Part shown: positions 38,261 through 46,984 of the stretch, in pieces | How the letters are laid out: every line of letters begins with the position of its first letter | Position numbering within the stretch: position 1 is the stretch's first letter | Assembly (NCBI GenBank): GCA_965218625.1 | Contig: CBDCLG010000014.1 | Span: 124,001 to 188,000, forward strand | DNA from: Bin5 sp965218625 | GTDB taxonomy: Bacteria > Chloroflexota > Anaerolineae > Caldilineales > Caldilineaceae | Reading direction: 5' to 3' | Length of the DNA stretch: 64,000 nt | Notes under the pieces: model-generated | Database searches by the model: none | Told to the model about the DNA's origin: nothing | Seen by the model: only the letters and a program-made list of their open reading frames with translations | Position numbers and translations under genes: made by a program

Positions 38261-39576
38261 ATGAGCAAGTTAGCCCTACTTGGCGGCGAGAAGGCCGTCA
38301 CGACCGAACCGCATTTCGGTTCCCATCACCGCTCGCCGATGTGGGAGAGCGGGCAGGCGCCATCGTGGGAGGAGTTTTCCGAGGCGTTTGCGGCGAAGAT
38401 GCAGGTCGCCTACGCACTGCCGGTGTCGTCGGGGCAGGTGGCGCTGAACTGCCGGTGTCGTCGGGGCAGGTGGCGCTGAACTCGGCGCTGGTGGCGGCGC
38501 AGGCCGGGCCGGGCGATGAGGTAATCGTTCCTTCCTTTACCTGGATTGCCAGCGTGAGCTGCATCATGCACAACAATGCGGTGCCGATCTTCGCTGACGT
38601 CGATCCCAAGACTTTTACGCTCGACCCGGAAGACGTGCGGCGCAAGATCACGCCGCGCACGAAGGCGATCATCGCGGTCGACCTTTACGGCCACCCGGTG
38701 GCCTTGAAGGAGCTGCTGGCGATTGCGCGCGAGCATGATATCGTGCTGATCGAGGACTCGGCCCAGGCGACCGGCGCGGAAGTGGACGGCCAGATCATCG
38801 GCGGGATTGCCGACATCACCTGTTTCAGTTTTGCGGGCAAGCCGATTGCGGCGACGAGCGGCGGCGTGATGACGACGAACAGCCGTGAATATTACGAGCG
38901 CGGCGCGCTGGGCGGGCAACATCCGTCGACGCTATCGAAGATTCTGACCAACTCGGAGCTGCTCAGATATGCGTCAACGGGCGGCTACGGCGACAACCAT
39001 CGCATCGACCGCTACGCGATGACGGTGGCATACGAGGCGCTCGAGACATTTGAGGAGGCGAACGAGGCGCGCATCGCCAACTGCAACCTGCTCACGCAGG
39101 AGTTGAGCAAGGTGAAGGGGATTACGCCGCCCTACGTCGCGCCCAACGCCAGGCACGTTTACCACATGTACTCCAGCCTCTACTCCGAGGAGGACCTGGG
39201 CGTGCCGCGCGAGGCGTTCGTCAAGGCGATCAACGCGGAAGGGGTCACGGCGCTGACCTACGTCAACAGCGCCAACTTTCTCTTTCACCCGGGCGGCAAG
39301 CCGATGCCCTCGGGGCCGATTCACCACCGCGCCATCTTCCAGGAGAAGAACGTATACGGGCACGGCTGCCCCTTTCAGTGCCCCCATTACACCGGTGAGG
39401 CCGACTACTCGTTCGGCTCCCTGCCGGTAACGGAGGAGCTGGTTGACCGGGAGTTCAACTTCCTGCAGCCGCACCTCTCCGCGCCCAATGGCCCCGATCA
39501 GATGGAGCAGTACCTGGACGCGGTGATCAAGGTGGTCGAGAATATTGGCGATCTGGAAGGCTACGAGGTTGACTGA
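38261..39576 (+). pseudogene. DegT/DnrJ/EryC1/StrS-type aminotransferase, frameshifted by a tandem duplication
   Basis: The gene encodes a PLP-dependent enzyme of the sugar aminotransferase family: the cofactor-pocket segment PVSSGQVALN, the Asp in LIEDSAQATGAE, and the Lys in FSFAGKPIAATSGG. Such enzymes make amino sugars or related compounds. The N-terminal 60 residues read in one frame and the remaining 365 in another. The cause is visible: a 32-bp segment is repeated in tandem at 38417-38480, and deleting one copy restores a single 427-residue frame. As given, only a 72-residue peptide would be made from the true start. An assembly or sequencing error is possible. Confidence 0.85.
38417..38480 (+). 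repeat. 32-bp perfect tandem duplication causing a frameshift
   Basis: Two identical 32-bp copies (38417-38448 and 38449-38480) begin CTGCCGGTGTCGTCGG. Because 32 is not a multiple of three, the aminotransferase frame is broken. Confidence 0.95.
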
Positions 39577-39611
39577 GTTTTTCGTTTTCAGTTTCTTGTT
39601 TCTAGTGGCCG
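39577..39611 (+). repeat. Heptanucleotide array C
   Basis: Five 7-bp units (GTTTTTC, GTTTTCA, GTTTCTT, GTTTCTA, GTGGCCG) begin at the first base after the aminotransferase stop codon. Confidence 0.85.
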
Positions 39612-39693
39612 CAGGGATTGCGGACGCGCGGGGTTGCATGCGGGGGCTGCTTTCGCTACGAACTGCTGTACAGGCGCGAGTGGAGAGACGCCG

Positions 39694-40527
39694 ATGTTGG
39701 AGGAGCTGAGTTTTGACCAGTGGCAGGAGTTTGAAAGCGAAGGCTATCTGCGGCTGGGGCGCTGCCTTACCGACGACGAGCTGGCGGCGATGCAGCAGCG
39801 CATGGACGAGATCATGCTGGGCACGGCGCCGGTCGATTACAGCCGCATGATGATGCAGCTGGACCGAATTCCCGGCAAGACCGATGCGCCGGGACCCGGT
39901 TCGAAGGGGCACAAAGGGGCGACGCTGCACTATCGCAAGATCCAGGATTTGGAGTTCGACCCGCTCTTTCTGCGCTACATGCAGAAGCCGCTCTTCCGCC
40001 ACATCTGCTGCATGATATACGGCGCGGATACGCCGGTCGCGTGCATGCGGGCGATGTTCATGAACAAAGCGGCTGCGGTCGCGGCGGATGACCCCGACGG
40101 CGGATCATCGCCGGCGGTTGGAGGCTACCCCCTGGTCTGGCACCAGGACCGCTGGACTTTTTACGACCGCGACCCGCTGATCACGATCTGGACTGCGCTC
40201 GATCCGGCCACGGTTGCGAACGGCTGTGTCTTCATCGCCCCCCGCCGCCATCACGTGCTGATCAATCCGTCGCACACCACCGGCTTTATGACCGATGAGC
40301 AGTCCGACGCGTTGGTGGCTGAGGCGGAGACGATACCGCTGGAGATGGAGGCAGGCGAGGCGGCGCTGCTGCACAACTATCTGCCGCACAGCTCCGGCGT
40401 CAACAGCAGCTCGATCGCGCGGCGCGCGTTCAGCGTCTGTTACATGGATGCGGCGACGGTCGACGCCAATAACCATGAGTACTCGCTGATCTTCGGTGAC
40501 GGCGCGCTCGACCCGGAGCGGCTATAG
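39694..40527 (+). CDS. Phytanoyl-CoA dioxygenase (PhyH)-family protein
   Basis: This 277-residue non-haem Fe(II)/2-oxoglutarate-type oxygenase shows the facial triad: His150 and Asp152 in LVWHQDRW and His232 in NYLPHSSG. The jelly-roll core and a 2-oxoglutarate-side Arg (SIARRAFSV) are in place. PhyH-family enzymes hydroxylate fatty acyl-CoAs, ectoine, or secondary metabolites; the substrate here is unknown. The ATG at 39694 has a GGAGAGACG site. A second PhyH gene follows after 69 bases and a third is at 48783, all different in sequence, so they are probably not redundant. Confidence 0.87.
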   Translation: MLEELSFDQWQEFESEGYLRLGRCLTDDELAAMQQRMDEIMLGTAPVDYSRMMMQLDRIPGKTDAPGPGSKGHKGATLHYRKIQDLEFDPLFLRYMQKPLFRHICCMIYGADTPVACMRAMFMNKAAAVAADDPDGGSSPAVGGYPLVWHQDRWTFYDRDPLITIWTALDPATVANGCVFIAPRRHHVLINPSHTTGFMTDEQSDALVAEAETIPLEMEAGEAALLHNYLPHSSGVNSSSIARRAFSVCYMDAATVDANNHEYSLIFGDGALDPERL

Positions 40528-40596
40528 CGGTCCACGGGACCGTCGTCTGCCCCCGGCATTTCAGAGACTTGGCAACGGCTGGAAAAGGAGGGAGAG

Positions 40597-41406
40597 ATGC
40601 AACCCGAATTGGCCCTGGCAACGCGGGAACAGATGGTACGCGACGGCTACTGCTTTGTCGACGACATTCTGACCGAGGAATTTCTGCAGGAGCTGCGTGA
40701 GGAGACCGAGCGTCTGATCGATGCGCACGTGCCGCCGCCCGACGTGAGGTACCAGGGGCAGCACGTGGTTGCTCACGCGAAGGACAACGACGTCATCAGG
40801 CGGCTGTTGGAGTGGGAGCCGACATGGCAGGCGCTCGAAGAGATGGGATTCGGCGATTTCGTGAGCACGGGCTCGATCATCATTCTGACCAAGGACCCGG
40901 GCGAGCCGGCGCTCTACTGGCACCAGGACTGGATGGAGTGGAACGACCCGATCAGCACGACGCCGTGGACGCAGAAGTTCTTCGTCTCCTACTATCTGAG
41001 CGACACGACCGTTGAGAACGGCTGTCTCAAGGTGATCCCGGGCACGCATCTGGAGCGCATCCCGCTGCATGATGTGCTGGTCCCCGCCCACGGCGACGGC
41101 GCGCGCTACGTCGAAGAGGACCACCCGATCATGTTCAGCGACCATCCCGACCAGGTGGATGTGTGCGTGCGAGCCCGTTCCTTTGTGCTGGGGGATGCGC
41201 GGATCCTGCACTCGGCGCGGCGGAACCTGACCGACGAGCGGCGTACGTTGATCCTGGGCTGGCACCAGCGGCGGCCGGAGGTGTGGGACAAACCGCCGGC
41301 CTACTGGCAGGGCGAGGTGCCCGAGGTCATCGCCAACCGCAATGCCGGCGAGGAATATTCCGGCACGCGCGTTCCGGGCGAGTATCTCAAATTCAGCAGC
41401 CAGTAG
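40597..41406 (+). CDS. Phytanoyl-CoA dioxygenase (PhyH)-family protein
   Basis: The 269-residue protein has the iron-binding His109 and Asp111 (LYWHQDWMEW) and His205 (ARILHSARRN), followed by the Arg that usually binds the 2-oxoglutarate carboxylate (DERRTLILGW). A GGAGGGAGAG site precedes the ATG. It probably shares a transcript with the PhyH gene just upstream. Length is normal for the family. Confidence 0.88.
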   Translation: MQPELALATREQMVRDGYCFVDDILTEEFLQELREETERLIDAHVPPPDVRYQGQHVVAHAKDNDVIRRLLEWEPTWQALEEMGFGDFVSTGSIIILTKDPGEPALYWHQDWMEWNDPISTTPWTQKFFVSYYLSDTTVENGCLKVIPGTHLERIPLHDVLVPAHGDGARYVEEDHPIMFSDHPDQVDVCVRARSFVLGDARILHSARRNLTDERRTLILGWHQRRPEVWDKPPAYWQGEVPEVIANRNAGEEYSGTRVPGEYLKFSSQ

Positions 41407-41612
41407 GATGCCAGTCCATGGGAGAGCCCGGACGGGCGCCGGGAGCCTGCGCATGTCGAGCAGGCACGCGAGATCCCTGTCTTTCAGATGCGAAGGTACT
41501 GCGAGAGGCCGCAGTTTCAAGTGGGCGCAGTGCTGCGCTCAGGCAGTGACACGACAGGGCATGCATTGTCTGGGCCGCTATCGAGGGCAGGCCGGTATTC
41601 AGGGGTACACAA

Positions 41613-41915
41613 ATGAGTGCACAATTTGAGATTCCCAGAGATGTCGTTGTTGATTTTTGTCAGCGCCACCAAATCCGTCGCCTGTCTCTGCTACGGGAAA
41701 GTCTCACATCGGAAGAAGATCTGGACTTTCTTGTGGAGTTTGACTCCGGTGCAAAGGTAGGGTTGCTGCACTTAGGTCGTTTAGAAAGGGAGTTGAGCAA
41801 AGCGCTTGATCGGTCAACCCATCTGCTGACCTATAGGGGCGTCGAGAAAAGCCCCAACCCCTTGTTTAAGGAAGCGATATTCGATTCAGCCGTGCTCCAG
41901 TATGAACTCGAATGA
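41613..41915 (+). CDS. mntA: MntA-type nucleotidyltransferase antitoxin, active site deleted
   Basis: The 100-residue protein resembles MntA antitoxins, which in working systems transfer AMP to the HepT toxin. The flanks of the active site are normal (IRRLSL before, DLDFLVEF with Asp36 and Asp38 after). The usual FGS segment that holds the Gly-Ser of the nucleotide-binding motif is absent, as if four codons had been lost after Leu26. Without it nucleotide transfer is doubtful. The stop overlaps the HepT start by 14 bases, so the operon order is kept. Confidence 0.75.
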   Translation: MSAQFEIPRDVVVDFCQRHQIRRLSLLRESLTSEEDLDFLVEFDSGAKVGLLHLGRLERELSKALDRSTHLLTYRGVEKSPNPLFKEAIFDSAVLQYELE

Positions 41916-42276
41916 TGACAGAGTACGTCTGGTTGCCATGGGTGTTTATGCTGCCAAGGCGATTGAAATGTTGGGCACGACAAGTCAGGATGCGTTGGAA
42001 CGGAATGAAATGATGCAGTTCGCCCTCATAAAACTGGTTGAAATTGTAGGCGAGGCCGCCAACTGTGTGTCCGATCAGACGCGGAGCAAACACCCGGAGA
42101 TTCCATGGAGTGACGTCATCGGAATGCGCCACCGGCTGGTTCACGACTACGAGGCCACAGATCTCGGTTTGGTGCGTGAAACGATTGTCGATTATCTGCC
42201 TTCGCTCATTGAGCAGCTTACAGAAATCGTTGGCGAAGGAACTGCCGATCTCGCCTTCTCAAGGACCGGGTCGTAA
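41902..42276 (+). CDS. hepT: HepT-type HEPN ribonuclease toxin
   Basis: The 124-residue all-helical protein has the HEPN catalytic motif R-x4-H at Arg76-His81 (RHRLVHDY), followed by Tyr83, the residue that MntA modifies with AMP in known pairs. The helix KLVEIVGEAAN before it is typical. HepT cleaves RNA when not neutralised. It overlaps its partner gene. The toxin looks intact although the antitoxin's active site is damaged. Confidence 0.87.
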   Translation: MNSNDDRVRLVAMGVYAAKAIEMLGTTSQDALERNEMMQFALIKLVEIVGEAANCVSDQTRSKHPEIPWSDVIGMRHRLVHDYEATDLGLVRETIVDYLPSLIEQLTEIVGEGTADLAFSRTGS

Positions 42277-42441
42277 CGGCCTGTTCAATTTTCCAAGAGG
42301 ATTTCGCGAGGGTTTTTTGGCTTTAGACAGCCAGGGCGAACAAGACTGATGACGCCCAAGGGTTTGAATCGATAGAGAGTAGCCCTTACTTTCTGCTCCC
42401 GAACATTCAGTTCCCGCCACCGTCCACCGGACATAGAGATG

Positions 42442-43425
42442 ATGCGTTTTGCGCTGTTTGGCGCCGGCCGCGCCGGCACAATCCACGCCAACAACATTGC
42501 CGCCCATCCCGCGGCGGAACTTGGCTACATCTTTGATGTCGACCAGGGGGCCGCGCAACGGCTCGGGGCGCGGCTGGGCGCGCGCTGCCCGCAGCGCCAG
42601 GAAGAGGTCTGGCAGGCCGACGATGTCGACGCCGTCCTGATTGCCTCCACGACCGATACGCACGCCGACCTGCTGCGGCAGGCGATGCCGGCGGGCAAGC
42701 CAACCTACTGTGAAAAACCGATCGATCTCGACATCGACAAGGTGAAGGCGGTCGTGGCCGAGGCGGCCGCGTACGACGTGCCGATCTTCATCGGATTCCG
42801 GCGCCGTTTCGCGCCGGAGTTCCGGCAGATGCGGGGGCGCATTCAGGAAGGCGCAGTCGGGCGGGTCGAGTCGGTCCGCATCGTCGCGCGTGATTTTGAA
42901 CCGACCGCGCTGGCCTACCTTGAGCGCTCCGGCGGCCTGTTGCGCGACAAGATGGTCCACTATTTCGACCTGGTCCCCTGGATGGTATCGGAGATGCCCT
43001 CCGAGGTTTTCGCAGCCGGTTCCTGTATCATCGATCCGGCCAACGTGCCGGCGGGCGACGTGGATACGGCGGTGGTCCTCCTGCGTTTTCCCAGCGGCGC
43101 GCTGTGCACGATCGAGAACAGCAGGCGGTCGGTCTACGGCTGTGATGACCGGGTTGAGGTGTTCGGCTCCGAGGGGCTGCTGCAGTCGAGCCCGGCGCGG
43201 AGCCATCCGCTGGTCCATTTTACGGAGGCGGGCATTGTGGAGGGCGGATTTTCCCAATCGTACAGTGAGGAGAGCTTCGCGTTCGCGCTGGACGCCTTCA
43301 TCCGTGCGGTCGCATCGGGCGCGGCCGTCTCGCCTTCGCTGGAGGACGGCTACCGGGCGCAGCTGGTCGCGGAAGCGGCGGTCGACTCGCTGCGGATGAA
43401 CCGGCCGGTTGAACTCCAGTGGTAG
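42442..43425 (+). CDS. Gfo/Idh/MocA-family oxidoreductase (inositol dehydrogenase-like)
   Basis: The 327-residue protein has an N-terminal NAD-binding fold (MRFALFGAGRAG), the catalytic Lys in YCEKPID at about residue 92 and a His in RDKMVHYFD, placed where inositol 2-dehydrogenases have their catalytic Asp/His pair. It probably oxidises a sugar or cyclitol. An ATG directly upstream (42439) is an equal start choice. It precedes a propeller-type protein by 70 bases, and both may act on the same carbohydrate. Confidence 0.87.
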   Translation: MRFALFGAGRAGTIHANNIAAHPAAELGYIFDVDQGAAQRLGARLGARCPQRQEEVWQADDVDAVLIASTTDTHADLLRQAMPAGKPTYCEKPIDLDIDKVKAVVAEAAAYDVPIFIGFRRRFAPEFRQMRGRIQEGAVGRVESVRIVARDFEPTALAYLERSGGLLRDKMVHYFDLVPWMVSEMPSEVFAAGSCIIDPANVPAGDVDTAVVLLRFPSGALCTIENSRRSVYGCDDRVEVFGSEGLLQSSPARSHPLVHFTEAGIVEGGFSQSYSEESFAFALDAFIRAVASGAAVSPSLEDGYRAQLVAEAAVDSLRMNRPVELQW

Positions 43426-43495
43426 CCGTTGGTCCGTTGTCGCTGCGGATTCTCCGAAAGAGCACGAGCGTCGTCCCAGCAGCCGCTCCCCGCAA

Positions 43496-45055
43496 ATGAA
43501 CGCAAGAACCGACCCCTTCTCAGATCCATATCCGCGGCGTAAAGGTGAGACCGTCCTGCTTCTCGACGAAACTCTGATCGAGGAGGAGGAGGGCATCCGC
43601 CGCGAGGTTCAGCCCTGCAGCAAGGTCCCCTTTGTGATGGAGCCAGACGAGGACAGGCCGTGGGAGTACTGCGGCGCGGGCATGAGCAAGCGCATCCATC
43701 TTTACGGTACGGTCCTGTACGACGAGCTGGTTGGGAAGTACCGCATGTGGTACTTCGGGCGCATGGGCCCGCACTGGCGCGTGCCGGCCGGCAACTACCA
43801 GGTCCCCGGCCTCTTTATCCCGCGCACCGACGAGCGGCCATTCCACTGCAACGGCGTCACCGCAGACGGCTACGGGCGCCGGTTCGTCGACAACGACCGC
43901 GGCGATCTGACCCTATACGCGGAGAGCGAAGACGGCATCCACTGGCTCAAGCCGGAGCTGGGTATCTTCACCTTCAACGGCAGCCCGGCCAACAACGTCA
44001 TCTGGGACCTGCATGGCGCCTCCGTCTTTATCGATCGCGGCGAGGAGGACGCGGCCAAGCGCTACAAGGCGATCGGCTTCTGCCGGCGCTACCGCGGCAT
44101 CTTTCTGCTGACCTCGCCCGACGGCATCCACTGGGATGACAGCAGTCATCTCGAACCGGTGGTGAGGCGCAGCAACGAGGGCACATTCAACGTGACCTTC
44201 GACCGCGCGGCCAATCTCTACCGCGCCTATTCGATTCAGCGTTTCGACGACCGCCACAAGCGCCGCGTTATCTGTTACTCGGAAAGCCCCGCTCTGACCG
44301 GTCCCTGGAAGGACTCATACCCGGTATTGGAGCCGGGCAGCTGGGATGATGAGGTCGCCCACCGCCGGTACGGCGCGCAGCGCGCCGAGTTTCACAACCT
44401 TTCCGCCTTTCGCTACGGCAATGTTCATCTCGGTCTGCTGGGCGTGCTCTACGTGACGGCCGAGCAGATCCCGGGGGAGAAGAACCAGATCCCGTGCGAC
44501 GGCCCGATCGACGCGCAGTTTGTCTACAGCCGCGACGGAATAAGTTGGCATCACGCCGACCGCGGCCGGACGGCGGCGCTCCCGCGCGGCGAGGGCGAGG
44601 CGTGGGACAGGGGCATGATCATCGGCACGGCGAAGGAGCCGGTCCTGGACGGGGAAGAGGTGCATTGGTATTACACTGGCTGTGAGCATACGCACGGCGA
44701 GACCGACATGGAGAAACGGGTCAAGCGGCTGGGGCGGGCCAGCTGGCGGCGGGACCGTTTCGTCGCGCTGGCCGCGGCCAGCGAGGGCATGGTTGCGACC
44801 AAGCCGTTGCTTTTGTCTTCTGCCGCCGCATTGGAGGTGAACGCGGATGCTGCCGGCGGTCAACTGCGCGTTGAGCTGACCGGGCCCGACGGCCGCGCCC
44901 TGGAGGGATTTTCGCGTGAGGCGCGCAGACCTTTGCAAACTGACGACATGCGTTGGCGGATCCCACTGCAGGATTTCCCGACAGGAGCCAATGACCCGGT
45001 CCGGATCCGCTTCTTCCTCGATCGAAGCAAGCTGTATAGTTTTACATTTCGCTGA
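43496..45055 (+). CDS. Five-bladed-propeller protein of GH32-like type
   Basis: The roughly 519-residue protein looks like the family 32/43-related beta-propeller hydrolases: repeating motifs such as YRMWYFGR, SEDGIHWLKPE, TSPDGIHWDD and YSRDGISWHH mark the blades, and a beta-sandwich closes the C-terminus (SAAALEVNADAAGG). It has no signal peptide. The protein at 60257 shares this layout and the C-terminal domain and is a distant paralog. A glycosidase role is plausible but no catalytic residue can be fixed. The start is uncertain because no good ribosome-binding site lies before the ATG. Confidence 0.7.
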   Translation: MNARTDPFSDPYPRRKGETVLLLDETLIEEEEGIRREVQPCSKVPFVMEPDEDRPWEYCGAGMSKRIHLYGTVLYDELVGKYRMWYFGRMGPHWRVPAGNYQVPGLFIPRTDERPFHCNGVTADGYGRRFVDNDRGDLTLYAESEDGIHWLKPELGIFTFNGSPANNVIWDLHGASVFIDRGEEDAAKRYKAIGFCRRYRGIFLLTSPDGIHWDDSSHLEPVVRRSNEGTFNVTFDRAANLYRAYSIQRFDDRHKRRVICYSESPALTGPWKDSYPVLEPGSWDDEVAHRRYGAQRAEFHNLSAFRYGNVHLGLLGVLYVTAEQIPGEKNQIPCDGPIDAQFVYSRDGISWHHADRGRTAALPRGEGEAWDRGMIIGTAKEPVLDGEEVHWYYTGCEHTHGETDMEKRVKRLGRASWRRDRFVALAAASEGMVATKPLLLSSAAALEVNADAAGGQLRVELTGPDGRALEGFSREARRPLQTDDMRWRIPLQDFPTGANDPVRIRFFLDRSKLYSFTFR

Positions 45056-45534
45056 TCACCCCACAGGGTTTGCTCTACCGCAGGCTGCAGGTGTCCAGAC
45101 GACACCCCAAGCCATGGGCAAGGTTTCGGGGAATCCGATGAATCTCCCCAGCCAGGAAAAAGAGCCTCTTGCAGCCAGCGTCTTTCAATTCGAGAGAGTC
45201 CTTGTCCTCCCGGAGGAGGTCGGGCAGAGCCGGCTTTTCCTGAAACGGCGCAAACTTTACCGCTCCATTTGCAGTTTCCAGATTCCTCGATTTTCGAGAT
45301 GACCTGGCTGGCGTCAGCAGGAACGGTGCCCCGGATCGGCCCTACCAAATACCCTGCCAAGTAAGAGAGTCCACTCTCAGGCCGGCAGTTTTCCCAAAAC
45401 AACCACAACATTGTCTTCTGGCGCGCGCTGAAGTTTCTTGTGTGACATATTTGTGCAACATTTCACCGCTACAGTTGGCAGCAATGGGGGATAGGCCCTC
45501 AGGCAAACCCAACACAGTGCATTGAGGTGAAACG
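45056..45534. other. Non-coding spacer
   Basis: I see no convincing gene, repeat or promoter here apart from the ribosome-binding site of the next gene. Confidence 0.45.
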
Positions 45535-46209
45535 GTGTCAGACAAGATATTGTTGACAAGGAAATTAGTGGTGATCGTCGCGTTGATTGCGGTCATGGTA
45601 GCCACCGGCATGAGCGGCTGTACAATGACCGTCGGAACAGGCGAGCATCATGGCTCAACCGGCAGTGAGACGAGCCGGGAGGAACACGGGCGAGAAGGCG
45701 GCAACGGGGAAGGCGAGGGCAGTGAAGGTGAGGGCAGTGAAGGTGAGGGCAGTGAAGGTGAGGGCAGTGAAGGTGAGGGCGGTGAAGGTCATAGCGCAGA
45801 CGAAGGCGAAGAATCGGGCAATGCCCTGACCCTGACCGAGCAATACGATACGGTTCGAAAGGGCGCCCGGCTGGTCCTGGCCTACGACGTCGAGAGCAAT
45901 GCCTTTATCGGCACGGTGGAAAATACAACGAGCAGCGCCTTGCAGCAGGTCCGGGTTGAAGTTCACCTGTCGAATGGAGTCGAGCTCGGACCGACAGAGC
46001 CGGTTGACCTCGCTCCCGGTCAAAAGGTGGATGTGAGGCTTGCGGCAACGGCCCAGACGTTTGAGGGGTGGACGCCCCACGCCGAAGTCGGGCCGGGAAC
46101 GGGCGGCGAGGGCGGTGAGCACGGTCCCGGCGGTGAAGGTGGTGAAGGTGGTGAAGGTGGTGAAGATGACGGCGAACACAAGAGCGGCGACTATGAAAGA
46201 TCGCGGTGA
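45535..46209 (+). CDS. Lipoprotein with Gly/Glu repeats
   Basis: The 224-residue protein has a signal peptide and a lipobox (GMSGC, Cys near residue 29). A low-complexity region of Gly, Glu and Ser (about 55-85, repeating GEGSE) follows. A globular beta-rich domain (about 95-180) has the pattern AFIGTVENTTSSALQQVRVE, resembling FxLYD-type surface domains. A second Gly/Glu-rich tail ends the protein. The GTG start has GAGGTGA before it. A two-component system starts 94 bases downstream and may control it or be informed by it. The function is unknown. Confidence 0.72.
   Translation: MSDKILLTRKLVVIVALIAVMVATGMSGCTMTVGTGEHHGSTGSETSREEHGREGGNGEGEGSEGEGSEGEGSEGEGSEGEGGEGHSADEGEESGNALTLTEQYDTVRKGARLVLAYDVESNAFIGTVENTTSSALQQVRVEVHLSNGVELGPTEPVDLAPGQKVDVRLAATAQTFEGWTPHAEVGPGTGGEGGEHGPGGEGGEGGEGGEDDGEHKSGDYERSR
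45715..45790 (+). repeat. 15-bp coding tandem repeat
   Basis: About five copies of GAGGGCAGTGAAGGT encode the GEGSE repeats of the lipoprotein. A 9-bp repeat (GGTGAAGGT) of similar make-up lies at 46131-46168 in the same gene. Confidence 0.88.
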
Positions 46210-46303
46210 AAGCAGCCGGCAGCCGTTCGCCGGCGGAAGCAGACGACAGGCCGACGCGGCGCCCATACCGGACGCCGCGTCGGTCAGGTCCCGTTGAGAA
46301 CCA

Positions 46304-46984
46304 ATGATGCGTCACATGATTTTGATTGTTGAAGATGATACCCGGATCGCGAACTGGCTGCAGATCTTTTTTGAGCAGGCGGGCTATACGGCCGAAGTCG
46401 CCGGCGATGGCAGGACAGGACTCACCCTGGCCCGCACCATCGCTCCCGACCTGATTGTGCTCGATCTGATGCTCCCCGGCCTCGATGGAATCGAATTTTG
46501 CCGCATATTACGCCGCGAGTCCGATGTTCCCATCATCATGCTCACCGCCAGGGAAGCCCATGCCGACCGTATCAGCGGGCTGGAAAGCGGCGCAGATGAT
46601 TATGTCGTCAAGCCTTTCGATCCCGAGGAGGTCGTGGCGCGCGCCAAAGCCGTGTTGCGCCGGGTCAATGACAAAGTGCAGCAAGTATTGACCTGCGGCC
46701 ACATCACGATCGATGAAACGACGCAGCGCGTGACGGTTGACGAGCGCCCCATCAGTTTAAGTCATGCGCAATTCCTCCTGCTTTCCGCCTTCATGCGGCA
46801 TCCGAACCAGGTGCTCACGCGCGACCAGCTCATCGCATTGGCCTTCAATTCCGATTATGACGGATATGATCGCGCGATTGACAACCACATCTTTCGTATG
46901 CGCAGGCAGACTTCTGTAGATGGGCGCCAGCCGATTCAAACTGTCTACGGCGCCGGCTACCGATTTGTTACGGAGGAGGGTTGA
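46304..46984 (+). CDS. OmpR/PhoB-family response regulator
   Basis: The 226-residue regulator has a receiver domain with the acidic pair in LIVEDD, the phosphorylated Asp at about residue 54 (LIVLDLMLPG), the Thr/Lys switch residues (MLTAREAH and VVKPFD), and a C-terminal winged helix ending in YGAGYRF. It binds DNA when phosphorylated by its partner kinase, whose ATG overlaps the regulator's stop by one base. A doublet of ATG codons makes 46307 an alternative start. Confidence 0.93.
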   Translation: MMRHMILIVEDDTRIANWLQIFFEQAGYTAEVAGDGRTGLTLARTIAPDLIVLDLMLPGLDGIEFCRILRRESDVPIIMLTAREAHADRISGLESGADDYVVKPFDPEEVVARAKAVLRRVNDKVQQVLTCGHITIDETTQRVTVDERPISLSHAQFLLLSAFMRHPNQVLTRDQLIALAFNSDYDGYDRAIDNHIFRMRRQTSVDGRQPIQTVYGAGYRFVTEEG

